From positions 9,493,133 through 9,557,132 of the forward strand of contig NC_033631.1 of assembly GCF_001540865.1 (NCBI RefSeq): a DNA stretch of 64,000 nucleotides, given 5' to 3'. Positions 18,101-28,464 of the stretch are shown piece by piece. Origin of the DNA: Ananas comosus. Its lineage: Eukaryota > Streptophyta > Magnoliopsida > Poales > Bromeliaceae. The translations under genes and the position numbers were made by a program. The first letter of the stretch is position 1, and each line of letters begins with the position of its first letter. The notes beneath the pieces are model-generated. The model saw only the letters and a program-made list of their open reading frames with translations, did no database searches and was not told where the DNA came from.

Positions 18101-19298
18101 TATCGTAAAGTATTTAATTTTCAATTTTTGATAGTTAAAAGTTGGATGTCAAAATTGTGATTAACTTACTTGACTAATTGCAATAATCTTTTAAGTTTGG
18201 GCATTGAATACCAAATTTTAAAATTTATAAAACCATCTCCAAACCTTCAAAGTTTGCATGGTTTCGACGCATTTATTACTCAAAAGTATTATCTGTGCAC
18301 TCAGTAATTAAGGCTGTAAATCTTATATCCTCTCATCCTAAGGCTTAAAAAATTGTTTAAACTTTTAGTATAAGACAAAATTAACAATGGCCCAAATATC
18401 CAATATGAGTGTATAAGATTTTTACCCTATATATTTTAGGGTGTAATGGTGGCATTGCTCTTATTTGTGTGTTTTTTTTTTTATCCTTCAAACTTTTTAG
18501 TTTTGACTACAGGTAGGTGCACTTTGATTGGTTAATCCATTGGAGATTTGCTAAACTGGTTTCATGAAATGATTTCTCCAAGTAGTGAACAAGAAAAAGA
18601 CAAAACTTGGAGCTTATAGGAGAAGCAAAGGATTTTGCACTGGCCCAGGGAATTGAGGAGACCAACCCAAGATTATTATTTTTTGCATTATTATTTTCCA
18701 TTAACTATTGCTTTGTTGAGAATCAGTGACTAGGAGCAAGCCATGTAGAGTGAACAGAGAGAATAATAGAACATGATAAAAGAAAAGAACAAAGATGGAT
18801 ATGGAATTAATTCCTTTCACTCCCACTAACCCCCTTTTCTTTTTTTTTTTGATGGTTGGGGAATCATCTAGCATACTCCATTTATACCAAGTAAATTCTT
18901 TTGCATAACCCAACAGAATAATTTGCTTAAAATGATATAATCTACAAGAGCAATATCCCTTTTTTCTTTTTTTTTGAATTATTGGTACTAATTAACTGTT
19001 TAATAACTCTGTACGTATATGTATTTAAAAGTAAAAAAACAATACAAAAAATATCTTGTCAGATTACTAGACAAGTCATTGTATAGTGAGGCATAAATAC
19101 TTTACCTTTATTAATTTGCCAACAAACCATCATTAATTATAATCGTGGAATTTTCCTACAAGAATGTAGATTAATTTGTAGTATCATATACACTCTTACT
19201 TTGGTGCAAAAACTCTAGGGATTGACCACAAAACTACTTTGTGCTTCAAAATGAGGTTACAATTTGGGCTTTTTAAAAACAGTTGTTTATTGAAAAAA
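18101..19298. other. intergenic, no gene seen
   Basis: AT-rich sequence. Two short minus-strand ORFs at 18507-18913 have no domain and no splice or promoter support. T-runs near 18473 and 18838 may be tails of old retroelements, without enough flanking signal to name them. Confidence 0.4.
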
Positions 19299-19402
19299 TT
19301 TTTTTGAGAGAAAGGTAGCACCCTACCCGCTTCATTCATTGATTTGGTGAATTAAGCTACAGGTGTGGGGCAACCGGGCCCCCGAAACGGTCAAGGCAAA
19401 GG

Positions 19403-19452
<50 letters not shown>

Positions 19453-19480
19453 GATCCGAGCTGCGGTTCCCACTCCTTCA
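19299..19480 (-). mobile_element. LINE 3' end with a 46-A homopolymer
   Basis: On the minus strand the sequence reads '..ccacacctgtagcttaa', 'aatgaatgaagcgggtag', 'ggtgctacctttctctc' followed by A7, the typical 3' end of plant L1-type LINEs. On the plus strand, a pure run of 46 A (19405-19450) interrupts it. The run is either a T-homopolymer within this copy or the tail of a second plus-orientation insertion. Sequence beyond 19450 stays GC-rich to ~19520 and may be the rest of the fragment. Confidence 0.5.
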
Positions 19481-20400
19481 GCAGTTTGTTGAGACTGCAT
19501 ACCGCCACCCCGGGGTTAGGCCAGATATTCCGAAAGATCGTATCGTTCTTGAATTATTTATTGAAATTTTAATTTGTAGATTTGTAAAATATAGATATGA
19601 GCAAACCATGTCCGCGCTCTGTTAGTAAAGTTTCAAAAGAGCGGAGAATCATGTAATACATTTTAAATATAATAAATAGTTCATCACTTTTTTTGATCCT
19701 AAATTGATTGATCAATTATTAAAACACAGAAAGTGAGAAACTGTTTATCGCACTTTTTTCAACTGCTTATATGTCACATACATGATTATGTATATGTTCT
19801 ATATATTCTATTTTCATAAATAAAATTTCGACAAGTTTATTTTTGTAAATATAAATTTTAAATTAAGCCATAAGTTTGCAAATACTTGTGTCAAGATCAC
19901 TCCCTCCTCTCATTGCATGCGCCTGTTTCGTCCAGCTTCTACTTTTATTAATTGCATCATTTTTACATTACTGAATGAAAAATTAAAGAGCTTTGTAGAA
20001 AAAGAAACAAAAATAAAATTTTTAAATTTGAAAGCAGCTTTTCCATTTTTTGATTTTGATGAGTAGCTTTTCCTAATAACTTTTTCTGATATAATTTCCT
20101 TTTTTTTTTTTTGTTTAAAGAGAAGTTAGTAATCGAAAGTACGAAATTGACCTCGTGATCTGAGCGATCAATTACTTCTAGGGGCAGCGTGATCGCGGGG
20201 CATTTCCGTCCATTCCGTACGCAAAAGTACGATCGTCTCCAAACCAAGAAAAAAAAAAAAAAAAAACGTGAAACGGATTTTCCTTCTTTTTTTTTTCTTT
20301 TTTTAGTTTTTTCTTCTCCCTCTAAAGCAAACATTAAACAAACAGCGAGAGATAGTATAATCAAACTGAAAATTCATTCGAAAGCGCTTTTTTTTTTGAG
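19481..20400. other. intergenic, no gene seen
   Basis: AT-rich, with several A or T homopolymers (for example near 20100, 20248, 20287 and 20388). The short ORFs here consist mainly of Lys or Phe runs from these homopolymers and are not credible genes. Confidence 0.45.
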
Positions 20401-20408
20401 AAAGAAAT

Positions 20409-21101
20409 CTATTCTTTTGGAGAAGACGCTTCTACTACCGTGGGCTCGGCGCGGGGCGACGAGGAGGAGGAGACGATCGCCATGGATTCCTCGCCGGTGG
20501 AAGTTGTTTGCTCCCGCATGAACCGCTCGATCGTGCGCCGAACTCGCCGCCTCCTCCGCCGCTCGGCACCACTCCTCCTCCGCCGCCGGCCGCGCTCTCA
20601 TTCCTCCTCCGGAATACCCTAATCCGTTCTCGGATCGCCGGAGTCTCCGGCGATCCAGCCGCCGCCGCGTCACGTTCCTTCCCCGATCTCTCGACGCGTC
20701 TCGCGCCGCATCTCCACCGCACCTGCCTCCTTTGTCCTCGATACTCCGGGCCGGCGCCGGCGCCGGCGCCGGGACGGAGTAGCACGGGACTCAGGGAACT
20801 CGCGGTTAGAGGTTCTCCGGCGACGGGCGGCGTCGGGGGGAGGAGCTTCAGACGGGAGGGAGGGAAGGGGAAGGGAAGGGGAGGGAGGGGGGTGCGAGAG
20901 GTGCGGAGTCGCCGAAGAGGAGGAGGACGATGGCGTTGCCGAGGAGGAAGACGAAGGGGGGCTTGAGGCAGGAGGCAGATCCGAGGCGGCGGAGGTGCTC
21001 AGGCGCGGCGGGATCGCGGGTCGCGGGTCGACGACGACGACACGGAGGAGGCAGGAGAGCGCCGCGCCCACCGCACTGCGCACGGAGGAGCCCGCCGCCA
21101 T
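20409..21101 (-). pseudogene. Candidate small membrane-protein gene, frames disrupted
   Basis: A GC-rich island with a TATA box just upstream. From an ATG at 21101 the frame gives MAAGSSVRSAVGAALSCLLR. A hydrophobic stretch reading CLKPPFVFLLGNAIVLLLF follows, but two bases out of that frame. A basic C-terminal piece with RRTIERFMREQ then reads through to a stop at 20409-20411, back in the first frame. The order (short N-terminus, membrane segment beginning KPP, low-complexity middle, charged C-terminal helix) is reminiscent of plant DUF4408-type proteins, but I cannot confirm the family. No single ORF joins the parts and no convincing introns are visible. It is either a decayed gene or a real one with sequencing errors in GC-rich DNA. 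Long ORFs in other frames here look like composition artefacts. Confidence 0.35.
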
Positions 21102-21283
21102 CGTCCGGAGGCGGCGGTGGCGCGTTCGCCCGCCGCCTGCTGCCGCCGCCACAGGCTTCGGATCCGCCCTTCGCCGGTCCATCTACTAGGTTTCATCGTT
21201 CGGAGGTTTCGTAGGTTTTGGAATGGGAGGAGGAGAGGGGAGAGAGGTGAACGCAAGGGAACTCTGGTGAGTGTGTGGCCTGT

Positions 21284-21294
21284 CCTTTTATAAG
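21284..21294 (-). promoter_or_regulatory. TATA box for the minus-strand GC island
   Basis: The minus strand reads CTTATAAAAGG, a near-ideal plant TATA box. It lies ~180 bases upstream of the ATG at 21101 and directly before the switch from AT-rich to GC-rich sequence. It supports minus-strand transcription of the 20.4-21.1 kb island. Confidence 0.55.
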
Positions 21295-21299
21295 GTGAG

Positions 21300-22519
21300 G
21301 TGTATGGTTTTTTTTTGTTTTTAAAAAAAAATGAAATATTGTTTTTTTATTTTTTAAAAAAAATTAAATTTTGCTTCTTTTTGTTGTTGTTGTTGTTGCT
21401 GTTGGTTTGGTTCTTTTTGTTTCTTTCTAATTTGGACCACTGCTTACCGGGAAGTGCACTGTTTATACGGATTTTCGTTTCATTACACTCCCAATGCAAT
21501 TTTTTTAAAAAAAATTATTTTTGAAAAAGTAAATGACTATACCTGGGCTCTATCAAAAAATAAATTTGATGGAGACAACCCCTAACGTGAGGTTATATTT
21601 TACCTATCATTTATATAGATTTGAAATTTTTGTCATTTGCGTGATGAACGACAAGTAGAATAATATCACGTTGAAATCTGTTTCTATTAAAAGATTGAGA
21701 TCACAGTTAAAAGAACTAAATATAAAATAATTTTGATAAATTTTTATTTTATCCGGCAACCAAACACTGCTTTAATATCGATAATAATAATAATAACAAT
21801 TTAGTAGTATTGGATGAGGCATATTGGAAGTGGTTTATATAGTGCTCTACAGGGAGAGAATATTATGGAACTTCAATATTTAGTGGATACTTAGATGGTT
21901 CTTTTCTTATTTAATTGCTCTAATAACTTCATTGAATATGCAAAACAAATATCAAGATATTAATTATTTCACATTTACAGTTAAATTAAATTTTTTTAAA
22001 AAAATTAAATAAAACAGGTAAATTACTATCTTTCTCTTTAAAAAAAATCAAAATTTTTATTTTTAAATAACACTCCATTAGATATTGCATACCTTTGCTA
22101 AAAATATAAAATGAAGCATGCTTAATGCGGAGCGTATAACTCATATACCATAGCCCTATAATGCCTCAAAATTAAAATATAAATAATTAAATGTGTTATA
22201 TAATGATCAAAACGCCTACATATAAAAAGTCATGAACTGTGAATATTAATTTCTCACAAATTGAACAATAGTTCTTTCTCTATGTTAATCAGTGGAGTGC
22301 TTGACGTGTTATGGTATGATTTTAATCTTATAAATTTTTCCGCATAGGGCTTTCAGATGATTCTTATTAGTTTATATAATGGATTAGATTTTGATTTTAA
22401 GATGTTGATTATTAAAATTGAATCCGGTGCATGAGGTGCGTGGATCACCAGGTGCAGTAGATATTTTTCTGAATTAAAAAGACTCTAACAATTATTGACT
22501 TAAGACCGACTATTCCTAA
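21300..22519. other. intergenic, no gene seen
   Basis: AT-rich sequence with T/A homopolymers near 21310-21360. No supported gene or repeat element. Confidence 0.4.
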
Positions 22520-22640
22520 CTATTTCTAACGTAAGTGATAAAAAATTTGGTGGTTGATAATCTAAAGTCTCAGATTCAAAATCTAGTTGCTTCTTCAAAT
22601 TGACTTGACTTAAAGAGTTGTCCTATATGGTACAATCACA
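22520..22640 (+). mobile_element. tRNA-related SINE fragment, plus orientation
   Basis: The order 'taacgtaagtgataaaa', 'ttggtggttgataatct', 'cagattcaaaatctagttg' matches the head of the SINE family seen at 17936-18100 and 23971-24120, including a degenerate B box. The 3' tail is not recognisable. Confidence 0.45.
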
Positions 22641-22911
22641 ATTTTATATTGTTAAGATAAGGAAAGAATGAAAATATTTTCAATCTTTTTGAATTTTTTA
22701 TAGCATAAAAATGATACGTTGAAAAATTATTTTTCGAGAAAAACATTTTTATAAGGAATATTTTTTTTTTTTCTACAGTTTTTATTTTTCGAAAAAAATT
22801 TGAAAATCTTTTTACAATCTTCTCATGAAATTTGGAAAAGGCTTCTTCACCGAAACTATTTTTCCTACAAATTGAACGAATAAAAACCAAACACCCGCTT
22901 ATTATTTTTTG

Positions 22912-23100
22912 GAAAAACTTCAAAAATCCTCCCTGTGGTTTTCAACTTTCTCACTTTAGTACCCTGTGGTTTAAAGTGTATCAATTTGCCCCCTTGTGGT
23001 TTTGTTTTTATTTTTTCTTTAGTTTTTTTCTTAATTTTTCGTTAAATTATATGCAAAAAAATTTCAGATATCCATCTAGATTTACCGAATATTTACTTTT
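22912..23100. mobile_element. Left half of a family A MITE
   Basis: Starts 'aaaaacttcaaaaatcc' and continues 'ctgtggttttcaac', 'tctcactttagtaccc', 'gtggtttaaagtgtatc'. It stops abruptly at a T-run at 23100. The matching right half, which pairs with it as an inverted repeat, is found at 26280-26440. The stretch 23005-23099 is repeated exactly at 26185-26279. Confidence 0.65.
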
Positions 23101-23180
23101 TTTTTTTTTTTTTTTTTTTGGTTAGATTAGATGACGAGCTATAAAATTGCTCACTTGAGCATAAGCCGCACAAATTATTT

Positions 23181-23420
23181 TACTCGCTTGTGCTTGGCCA
23201 GGGTCGAGCGTGTTCAAGCCGGTCAACTGTGGGCTATTATATCATTTACTCGCTTGTGCTTGCTTGTCTAGGGTCGGTCGAGCGAGTTCAAGCCGGTCAA
23301 CTATGTCGCATCCGGGGCTATTATAGAAGCGAGCAAAAGAAGAACATTGTCGCGCAGCGAGTTCAAGCCGGTCAACTGTGTCGCATCCGGGGCAGTTATA
23401 GAAGGTTCAAGATTGTCGCG
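23181..23420. repeat. GC-rich tandem repeat, about 3 units
   Basis: Three imperfect copies of a unit containing 'gttcaagccggtcaact' at about 23212, 23286 and 23361. The second and third are followed by 'gtcgcatccggggc' and 'ttatagaag'. The copies sit in a locally GC-rich block (23160-23660). The open frame across it (23190-23582) is repetitive and does not look like a protein gene. Confidence 0.65.
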
Positions 23421-23969
23421 CAGTTCCGGCTAGACCTGGCAACCTACAGATGTGGATTGGGGTGTGGTGGGGGTGCACTAGACCCGGCATGTTTAGTTTC
23501 TCAGCCCAGTCTGGTGTGCGCTAGTCCAAGGGCGCGAGAAACTTCCCCTTTTCTCACCCCCGAGCCTGGGCCCGGCAGGTAGTAGGAGGTTGTTAGGTGG
23601 ACGTGCACCGGTGGCATGCTAGTGCGGCACCTATGCGGAGCCTACTCTACTGTGGAAGGGCAAAAACCGTTCACAAAAGGTTTGATGCCAAATCAAACAG
23701 TAGTGCGTCACGGACGTCAGGGGTTGCGTTTACCGTTTTTTAAATTATTAATATAAAAAATTTTTTTTTATTTATTTCGCCCTTCGCTTATTTTGTTTTA
23801 TTTCCTATTAAAATTTTTAGGAAGGACACCAAAGGTTAAAAGAGTGAAATCATGGGATACCAAATTTAACATAGTTAAACGGGAGGACAACAAAGCAAAA
23901 AGAGAAAAAAATAATTAAAATAATAAAAAAAAGAGTTTAGTCATTGTTTTAATTTTAATTTCCCATGAT
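23421..23969. other. GC-rich then AT-rich intergenic DNA
   Basis: 23421-23660 is GC-rich without a recognisable gene. 23820-23969 resembles the right half of a diverged MITE ('gaaatcatgggataccaaat', 'aaagagaaaaaaataa'), ending at the N at 23970. Confidence 0.35.
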
Positions 23970-23970
23970 N

Positions 23971-24120
23971 AGATAAATAGTACGCTATCCGTTTCGTTTA
24001 TTTTATTTAGAAGTAAATTTAGCTGGAAATGTAAATCAACTAGGATTCGAACTTAAAACTTCGGGTACCAACTACTAAGTCTTTTGTTACTTGCTCTAGA
24101 GACAGTCGGTCAGTAGATTA
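23971..24120 (-). mobile_element. tRNA-related SINE, minus orientation
   Basis: On the minus strand: head 'agtagttggtacccga', B box 'aagttcgaatcctag', then 'ttgatttacatttccagc', 'aaataaaataaacgaaac' and 'ggatagcgtacta', truncated at the N at 23970. It is the best-preserved head of the family in this window. Its 3' part is alignable with the LINE 3' end at 19299-19345. Confidence 0.65.
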
Positions 24121-26078
24121 GATTGTTAGTTTTACTACCAGATGAAAAGTTGAAGGAAAATTATAATTTAATTTAATAATTGAAATACACAAAATATAAG
24201 TTTTTTTACATTTGGATTGATCTAAAATCAAAATAGTAAAAATTTATAATATATATATATATATATATATTTATTTATATTTAAGTTATATCGAGCTGAA
24301 CACAAAGTGGCTCCTGAATAGAAAGCTGAATTGCCGGCTCTACTCCGGACAACGAAAAAAATTAAAAAGGTTTAAAATGGTTTAAAATGCGACAGTCACA
24401 TCACGTCATCTATGTTTTTAATTAATTAAAATTTTTTAGGGTTCAACAATCACATCATGATTTCTCTTTTTTAAAAGAATTGTACTATACTCTTCTCTCA
24501 ATAGGATAGATTTAATTGGCCCGGGACAAAGATGATGTGGTTGTAGCTGCTGCAAAGAAGACCACAGTCTAGGACCTACTTGGTACCGACTACCGAGAAC
24601 TATGAGATGCTACTTTTGGAATGCAGACCAAAATCATTACTCATTAGCAGTGTAAAAAAGTATGATAGAAAAGTATTACATTTTTTGTTTCCATACACTG
24701 CAGTTTTACTTTAGATTCACTGAAACTCTTTCTTCGACTCGTTTTGGATTGATAGAAAACCTTCATCAATGTCCAATGGGCTCTGAATTACAGTTTCGGC
24801 CCTCAAACTATGAGGCGTTAAATTTTGATTTGGTATATTTTTTGACTTGATCTTTTTATATTGTTGTAAATTAGTAATATAGTCCAATTTAGTTATTGAA
24901 CGATGGTGCGTCGTAGATGTGGCCATGAAGTGTTTTCTTAGTCATTAATTGCCACTTTATTGGCCACAACACTTTCACGCCATTGTCGTACCAGCAGTAC
25001 CTCACTGTTCAATCAGCTGAATTAGACCGTGAAATTGAATCGTAACAATCTAAAAAATTCGAGCAAAAAATTATAATAAATTAAAGTTTTGAGTACTAAA
25101 GTGTCATACGCCATATGATTTGAGAGATCAAAAGTGTAATTTAGTCATTGCAGAATTAATATCTTAATTAACTTGTTGCTATTTGTGCAACTTTATTATT
25201 TTTCAAAAAAAAAAAGATTTATGTTTCGAAAAATACTACTTACACACTCCGAAACTAGGTATAAATCCTCAACCTATATATCCATGAATTTAGACAACTT
25301 TTTTAAATTTTAAATGTTAAAAAAAAAATGATAATACTCGTATAAAAAAAATTGGCTCTTAAATAAAAATGATGTAAAATTTACACTCTTTTTTTGATGT
25401 ACAAATAGCATTTCTTTGTATTTTATACTACATTGTTGAATATAATATATAAATATTATTCTTTAATAGTTTACATTTTTAGACAATAAACAACTATTTT
25501 TAATAATATTAAAGAACAAAACTCTGAGTTCAAATTCATCCACTCTTCCACATTAATATTTGGATGGGAAAAATGGCCATGAAATTAAAAGTTTGGCTCA
25601 AAATATGAAATATTATTAATCACATCCTACTGGACAAGCATGTTTTCTTCAGGTTGGAATATTTGGATCCTGCTATTAATTTTTAGTGTTTTATACTCAA
25701 ATTCGACACACTTACAAATATAACTATGCATTTGTATTTGTGGGACTGGTGATTTATATTTTATTATTTATTATTTTGTATATGTTGGTCTTGAGGGAGA
25801 TTTGATGATACATGCACGTGCCAGGAGGGCACACGTGTGCACTCGTTGGGACTTGTTTACTGTGATGAGACAAGTCAAACATTTGACTTTGTACCCAATT
25901 GGAGCAGGTAACGTGTAAGGAAGTGGCCACTTGCTATGCTAAATAAATTCCAAAGTACTTTGATGAGATTATACAATAATAATAATAATAATAATAATGA
26001 AGTGTAGTGAGACATCATTTAAATCCAAAAAAAAAAAGTGCAGTGAGACCATTCAAGTGAAAACTATTCTTAAAAAGC
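24121..26078. other. intergenic, no gene seen
   Basis: AT-rich, with microsatellites (TA)n at ~24250-24270 and (AAT)n at ~25977-25998. Short ORFs at 24662-24926 lack any recognisable feature. Confidence 0.4.
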
Positions 26079-26440
26079 AAAAAAAAAAACTTTAAATACC
26101 ACTTATGTGATTTTACACTTTCTCATTTTAATATTCTGTAGTTTAAAATGTATCACTTTTATACCCTATAATTTTANTTCTCTTTTTTTATTTTTTCTTT
26201 AGTTTTTTTCTTAATTTTTCGTTAAATTATATGCAAAAAAATTTCAGATATCCATCTAGATTTACCGAATATTTACTTTAGTACCCTTTAATTTTAATTT
26301 TGTTACTGATTTGAGAAAAAAAATAATAAAATTAATAAAAAAAGAGAAAAACGAAACAACAGGAGGGCAAATTGATACAATTTAAACCATAGGGTACTAA
26401 AGTGAGAAAATTGGAAACCACAGGAAGGATTTTTAAAATT
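26079..26440. mobile_element. Family A MITE containing an N
   Basis: Left end 'aaactttaaataccactt', right end 'ggaaaccacaggaaggattt'. The inside carries 'ttcagatatccatctagat' and 'accgaatatttac'. The left part (to 26176) and the right part (from 26178) differ in divergence. The right part matches the half element at 22912-23100 much better, suggesting that two different copies were joined at the N. Confidence 0.6.
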
Positions 26441-26847
26441 ATCCTTTATTTTGTTTTATTCGCTTCCCGCTTTATTTATTTTTTTTTAAAAAATATAATT
26501 ATTAAATTTTTTGCCATTTGCGTTGGGGACTGCAGGCACTGCGTGATGACAAACTAAACCGTAGTTTGGAAAACACTTGCCAAAAACGGGAAGGTGTCAT
26601 CTCATCCGAGGCGTATCCACGGCGTGATCGTACGGTGGCCACGTGCAGGTGGATTGTTGGAGGATGATGGACGGCCCGGGTCCGAGCCCCCACTCTTTTC
26701 CCCTTCAAAGAGCGCGGGAACCTGATCGCGTGTGGTCTGACCCGACTCTTTGATTTGTACGGCCCAGATCACGTGGGGGTGGTGTGGGGTTAGGTGTAGA
26801 CATCCAACGGTCCAGATCGGCCTTGACGCGCTGTTAGAACTTGGAAG
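26441..26847. other. moderately GC-rich intergenic DNA
   Basis: Contains 'gcgtatccacggcgtgatc', 'cgtacggtggccacgtgc' (an ACGTG core) and 'gatcacgtgggggtgg' (a CACGTG G-box). A promoter-like character is possible, but no gene follows in either direction within a reasonable distance. Left unassigned. Confidence 0.35.
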
Positions 26848-27085
26848 ATATTGACGGGGCCTACGCTGTGTCAACTGGCCGAACTTGAGCGACGCGCTGT
26901 TACAAGAAGAAAACGAGCGAAGATATTATCGGGGCCTACGCTGTATCAACTGGCCGAACTTGAGCGAGCTGGCTGGGATCTGTTCGTTCGTGTTCGCTCA
27001 TTTACTATATTATCGGGTGTCAACTGGCCGAACTTGTGCGAGCTGGGACCGGTTCGTGTTCGCTCATTTTATTAAACACGCCGAA
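26848..27085. repeat. 74-75 bp tandem repeat, 3 units
   Basis: The core 'tcaactggccgaactt' begins at about 26871, 26946 and 27020. Each is preceded by 'atcggggcctacgctgt' or a shortened form and followed by 'gagcgagct' or a variant. The last two units end in 'cgttcgtgttcgctcat'. A T29 homopolymer follows at 27129-27157. The repeat belongs to a GAGC-rich class also hinted at near 55990-56150. Confidence 0.7.
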
Positions 27086-27126
27086 TACGAGTTCACTCGT
27101 TAAAATATCGAGCAGTAGATTAGATT

Positions 27127-27157
<31 letters not shown>

Positions 27158-27160
<3 letters not shown>

Positions 27161-28167
27161 TGTTCTTTTTAACAATATAATAATACTAGCAATGAAGTTG
27201 AGGGGATCGGAACTCGAGGCTACTAACCCAAGCACTACATGGGATTTTAAATACAATTCGAGTAAAAAGAAAAATTTTGGCACTCACTTGTGAGAAAAAA
27301 GAAACAATATTTTTAATAAAAAGGGGATAAAAAAGAGAAACAATTATTTTTTAAAAGCTAGGTTAGGTAATGACTTTGAAGGCCATTTGGTCATCATTTA
27401 TTGCACTCAATTTTCTTGGTTTCAATCATCATTAGATCCACTTATAAAGTGATTATTAGGGATTGATTGGTTTTTATTAAGTTAAGTGTTTGGAGAAGTG
27501 GATATTATAATATATTTTTTTTTTTCCTGAGAGTAAAGCTGTGCCAAGTGAATGGTATAGATTAAACAGAGTTTTGTGAAATAATGATACATTATTTCAC
27601 ATTTATTTCTTTTATTTTAATTTGTGTTATTTTTTTTGAACTAATTGTTTATCTTCACATGAGCTGCAGTTCAAGTTTCTGCAATATATATGTGTAGTCT
27701 GCACCTTAGCAGCTGGAAACCTATGTAGGGTTCAGAGAATCTTTTATCATAGTTATAAAAAAACATTATAAAAATAAATATTAAACCTTTTTTTTTGTGT
27801 GATGTAGATGCAGATTCATTTCCATATTTAAGGAGCAGGATTCAAATCTAGGTCTCCTAACATTGCATAATCTACTTGGTCTTCTTATATTTTAGCAAAT
27901 TGCCATTTATTTGTTTAAACTCGAGTTAACTTAATCGAAATAATATATCATCAAAAGCACAGAATTTGCATGCTAACATTACGTCGAAAAAAAAAAATTA
28001 ACAGAAAATTTGCATAATTTTGTTTGGCTGACGCTATTGCAAAAGTTTTTATCAGAATCCAAATTGATCATTAAAGTTACCTTACAAAAGATTCTATAGA
28101 CACACGAAGCGCAAATGTTGCGATGGATCTGTTTAATTTAAGGCTTACAAACCAAATTAGTTGTTTT
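27158..28167. other. intergenic, no gene seen
   Basis: AT-rich, no supported gene. Near 27835, 'ggattcaaatctaggtctcc' is B-box-like and could be a SINE scrap. Confidence 0.35.
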
Positions 28168-28464
28168 CTTGCAGTAAAAAGCTTTAATTTGCTTACACAT
28201 CATCTCTTTCTTGTCTTAACATATAACTTCACCAAATCATTCAGAAAAACAAAAAACACTCCAGAAAATTTTAAATAATCCTACCTAATATACCCCCCAC
28301 GATATCCAAAAGAATNCTTGCAGTAAAAAGCTTTAATTTGCTTACACATCATCTCTTTCTTGTCTTAACATATAACTTCACCAAATCATTCAGAAAAACA
28401 AAAAACACTCCTAATTCATTGGAATAATCCTACCTAATATACCCCCCACGATATCCAAAAGAAT
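28168..28464. repeat. 148-bp direct duplication around an N
   Basis: 28168-28315 and 28317-28464 are nearly identical direct copies separated by one N. They differ mainly in about 15 bases near 28261-28275. The shared sequence begins 'cttgcagtaaaaagc' and ends 'gatatccaaaagaat'. This is the signature of two contig ends that overlap but were not merged, so the true sequence probably has one copy. Confidence 0.85.

Noticed and set aside
20440..21214. Plus-strand ORFs in the GC island
   Set aside because: Arg/Pro/Ala-rich composition without motifs. The TATA box and the membrane-segment and C-terminal motifs are on the minus strand.
23190..23582. 130-codon plus-strand ORF
   Set aside because: It spans a tandem repeat and translates repeat units (RVQAGQLCRI) with no other support.
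26502..26874. Minus-strand ORFs in a GC-richer patch
   Set aside because: They overlap each other in different frames and show no domain, splice sites or promoter.
23181..27085. Regularly spaced repeats considered as CRISPR
   Set aside because: Tandem imperfect 70-80 bp units without spacers, in a plant genome; not a CRISPR array.
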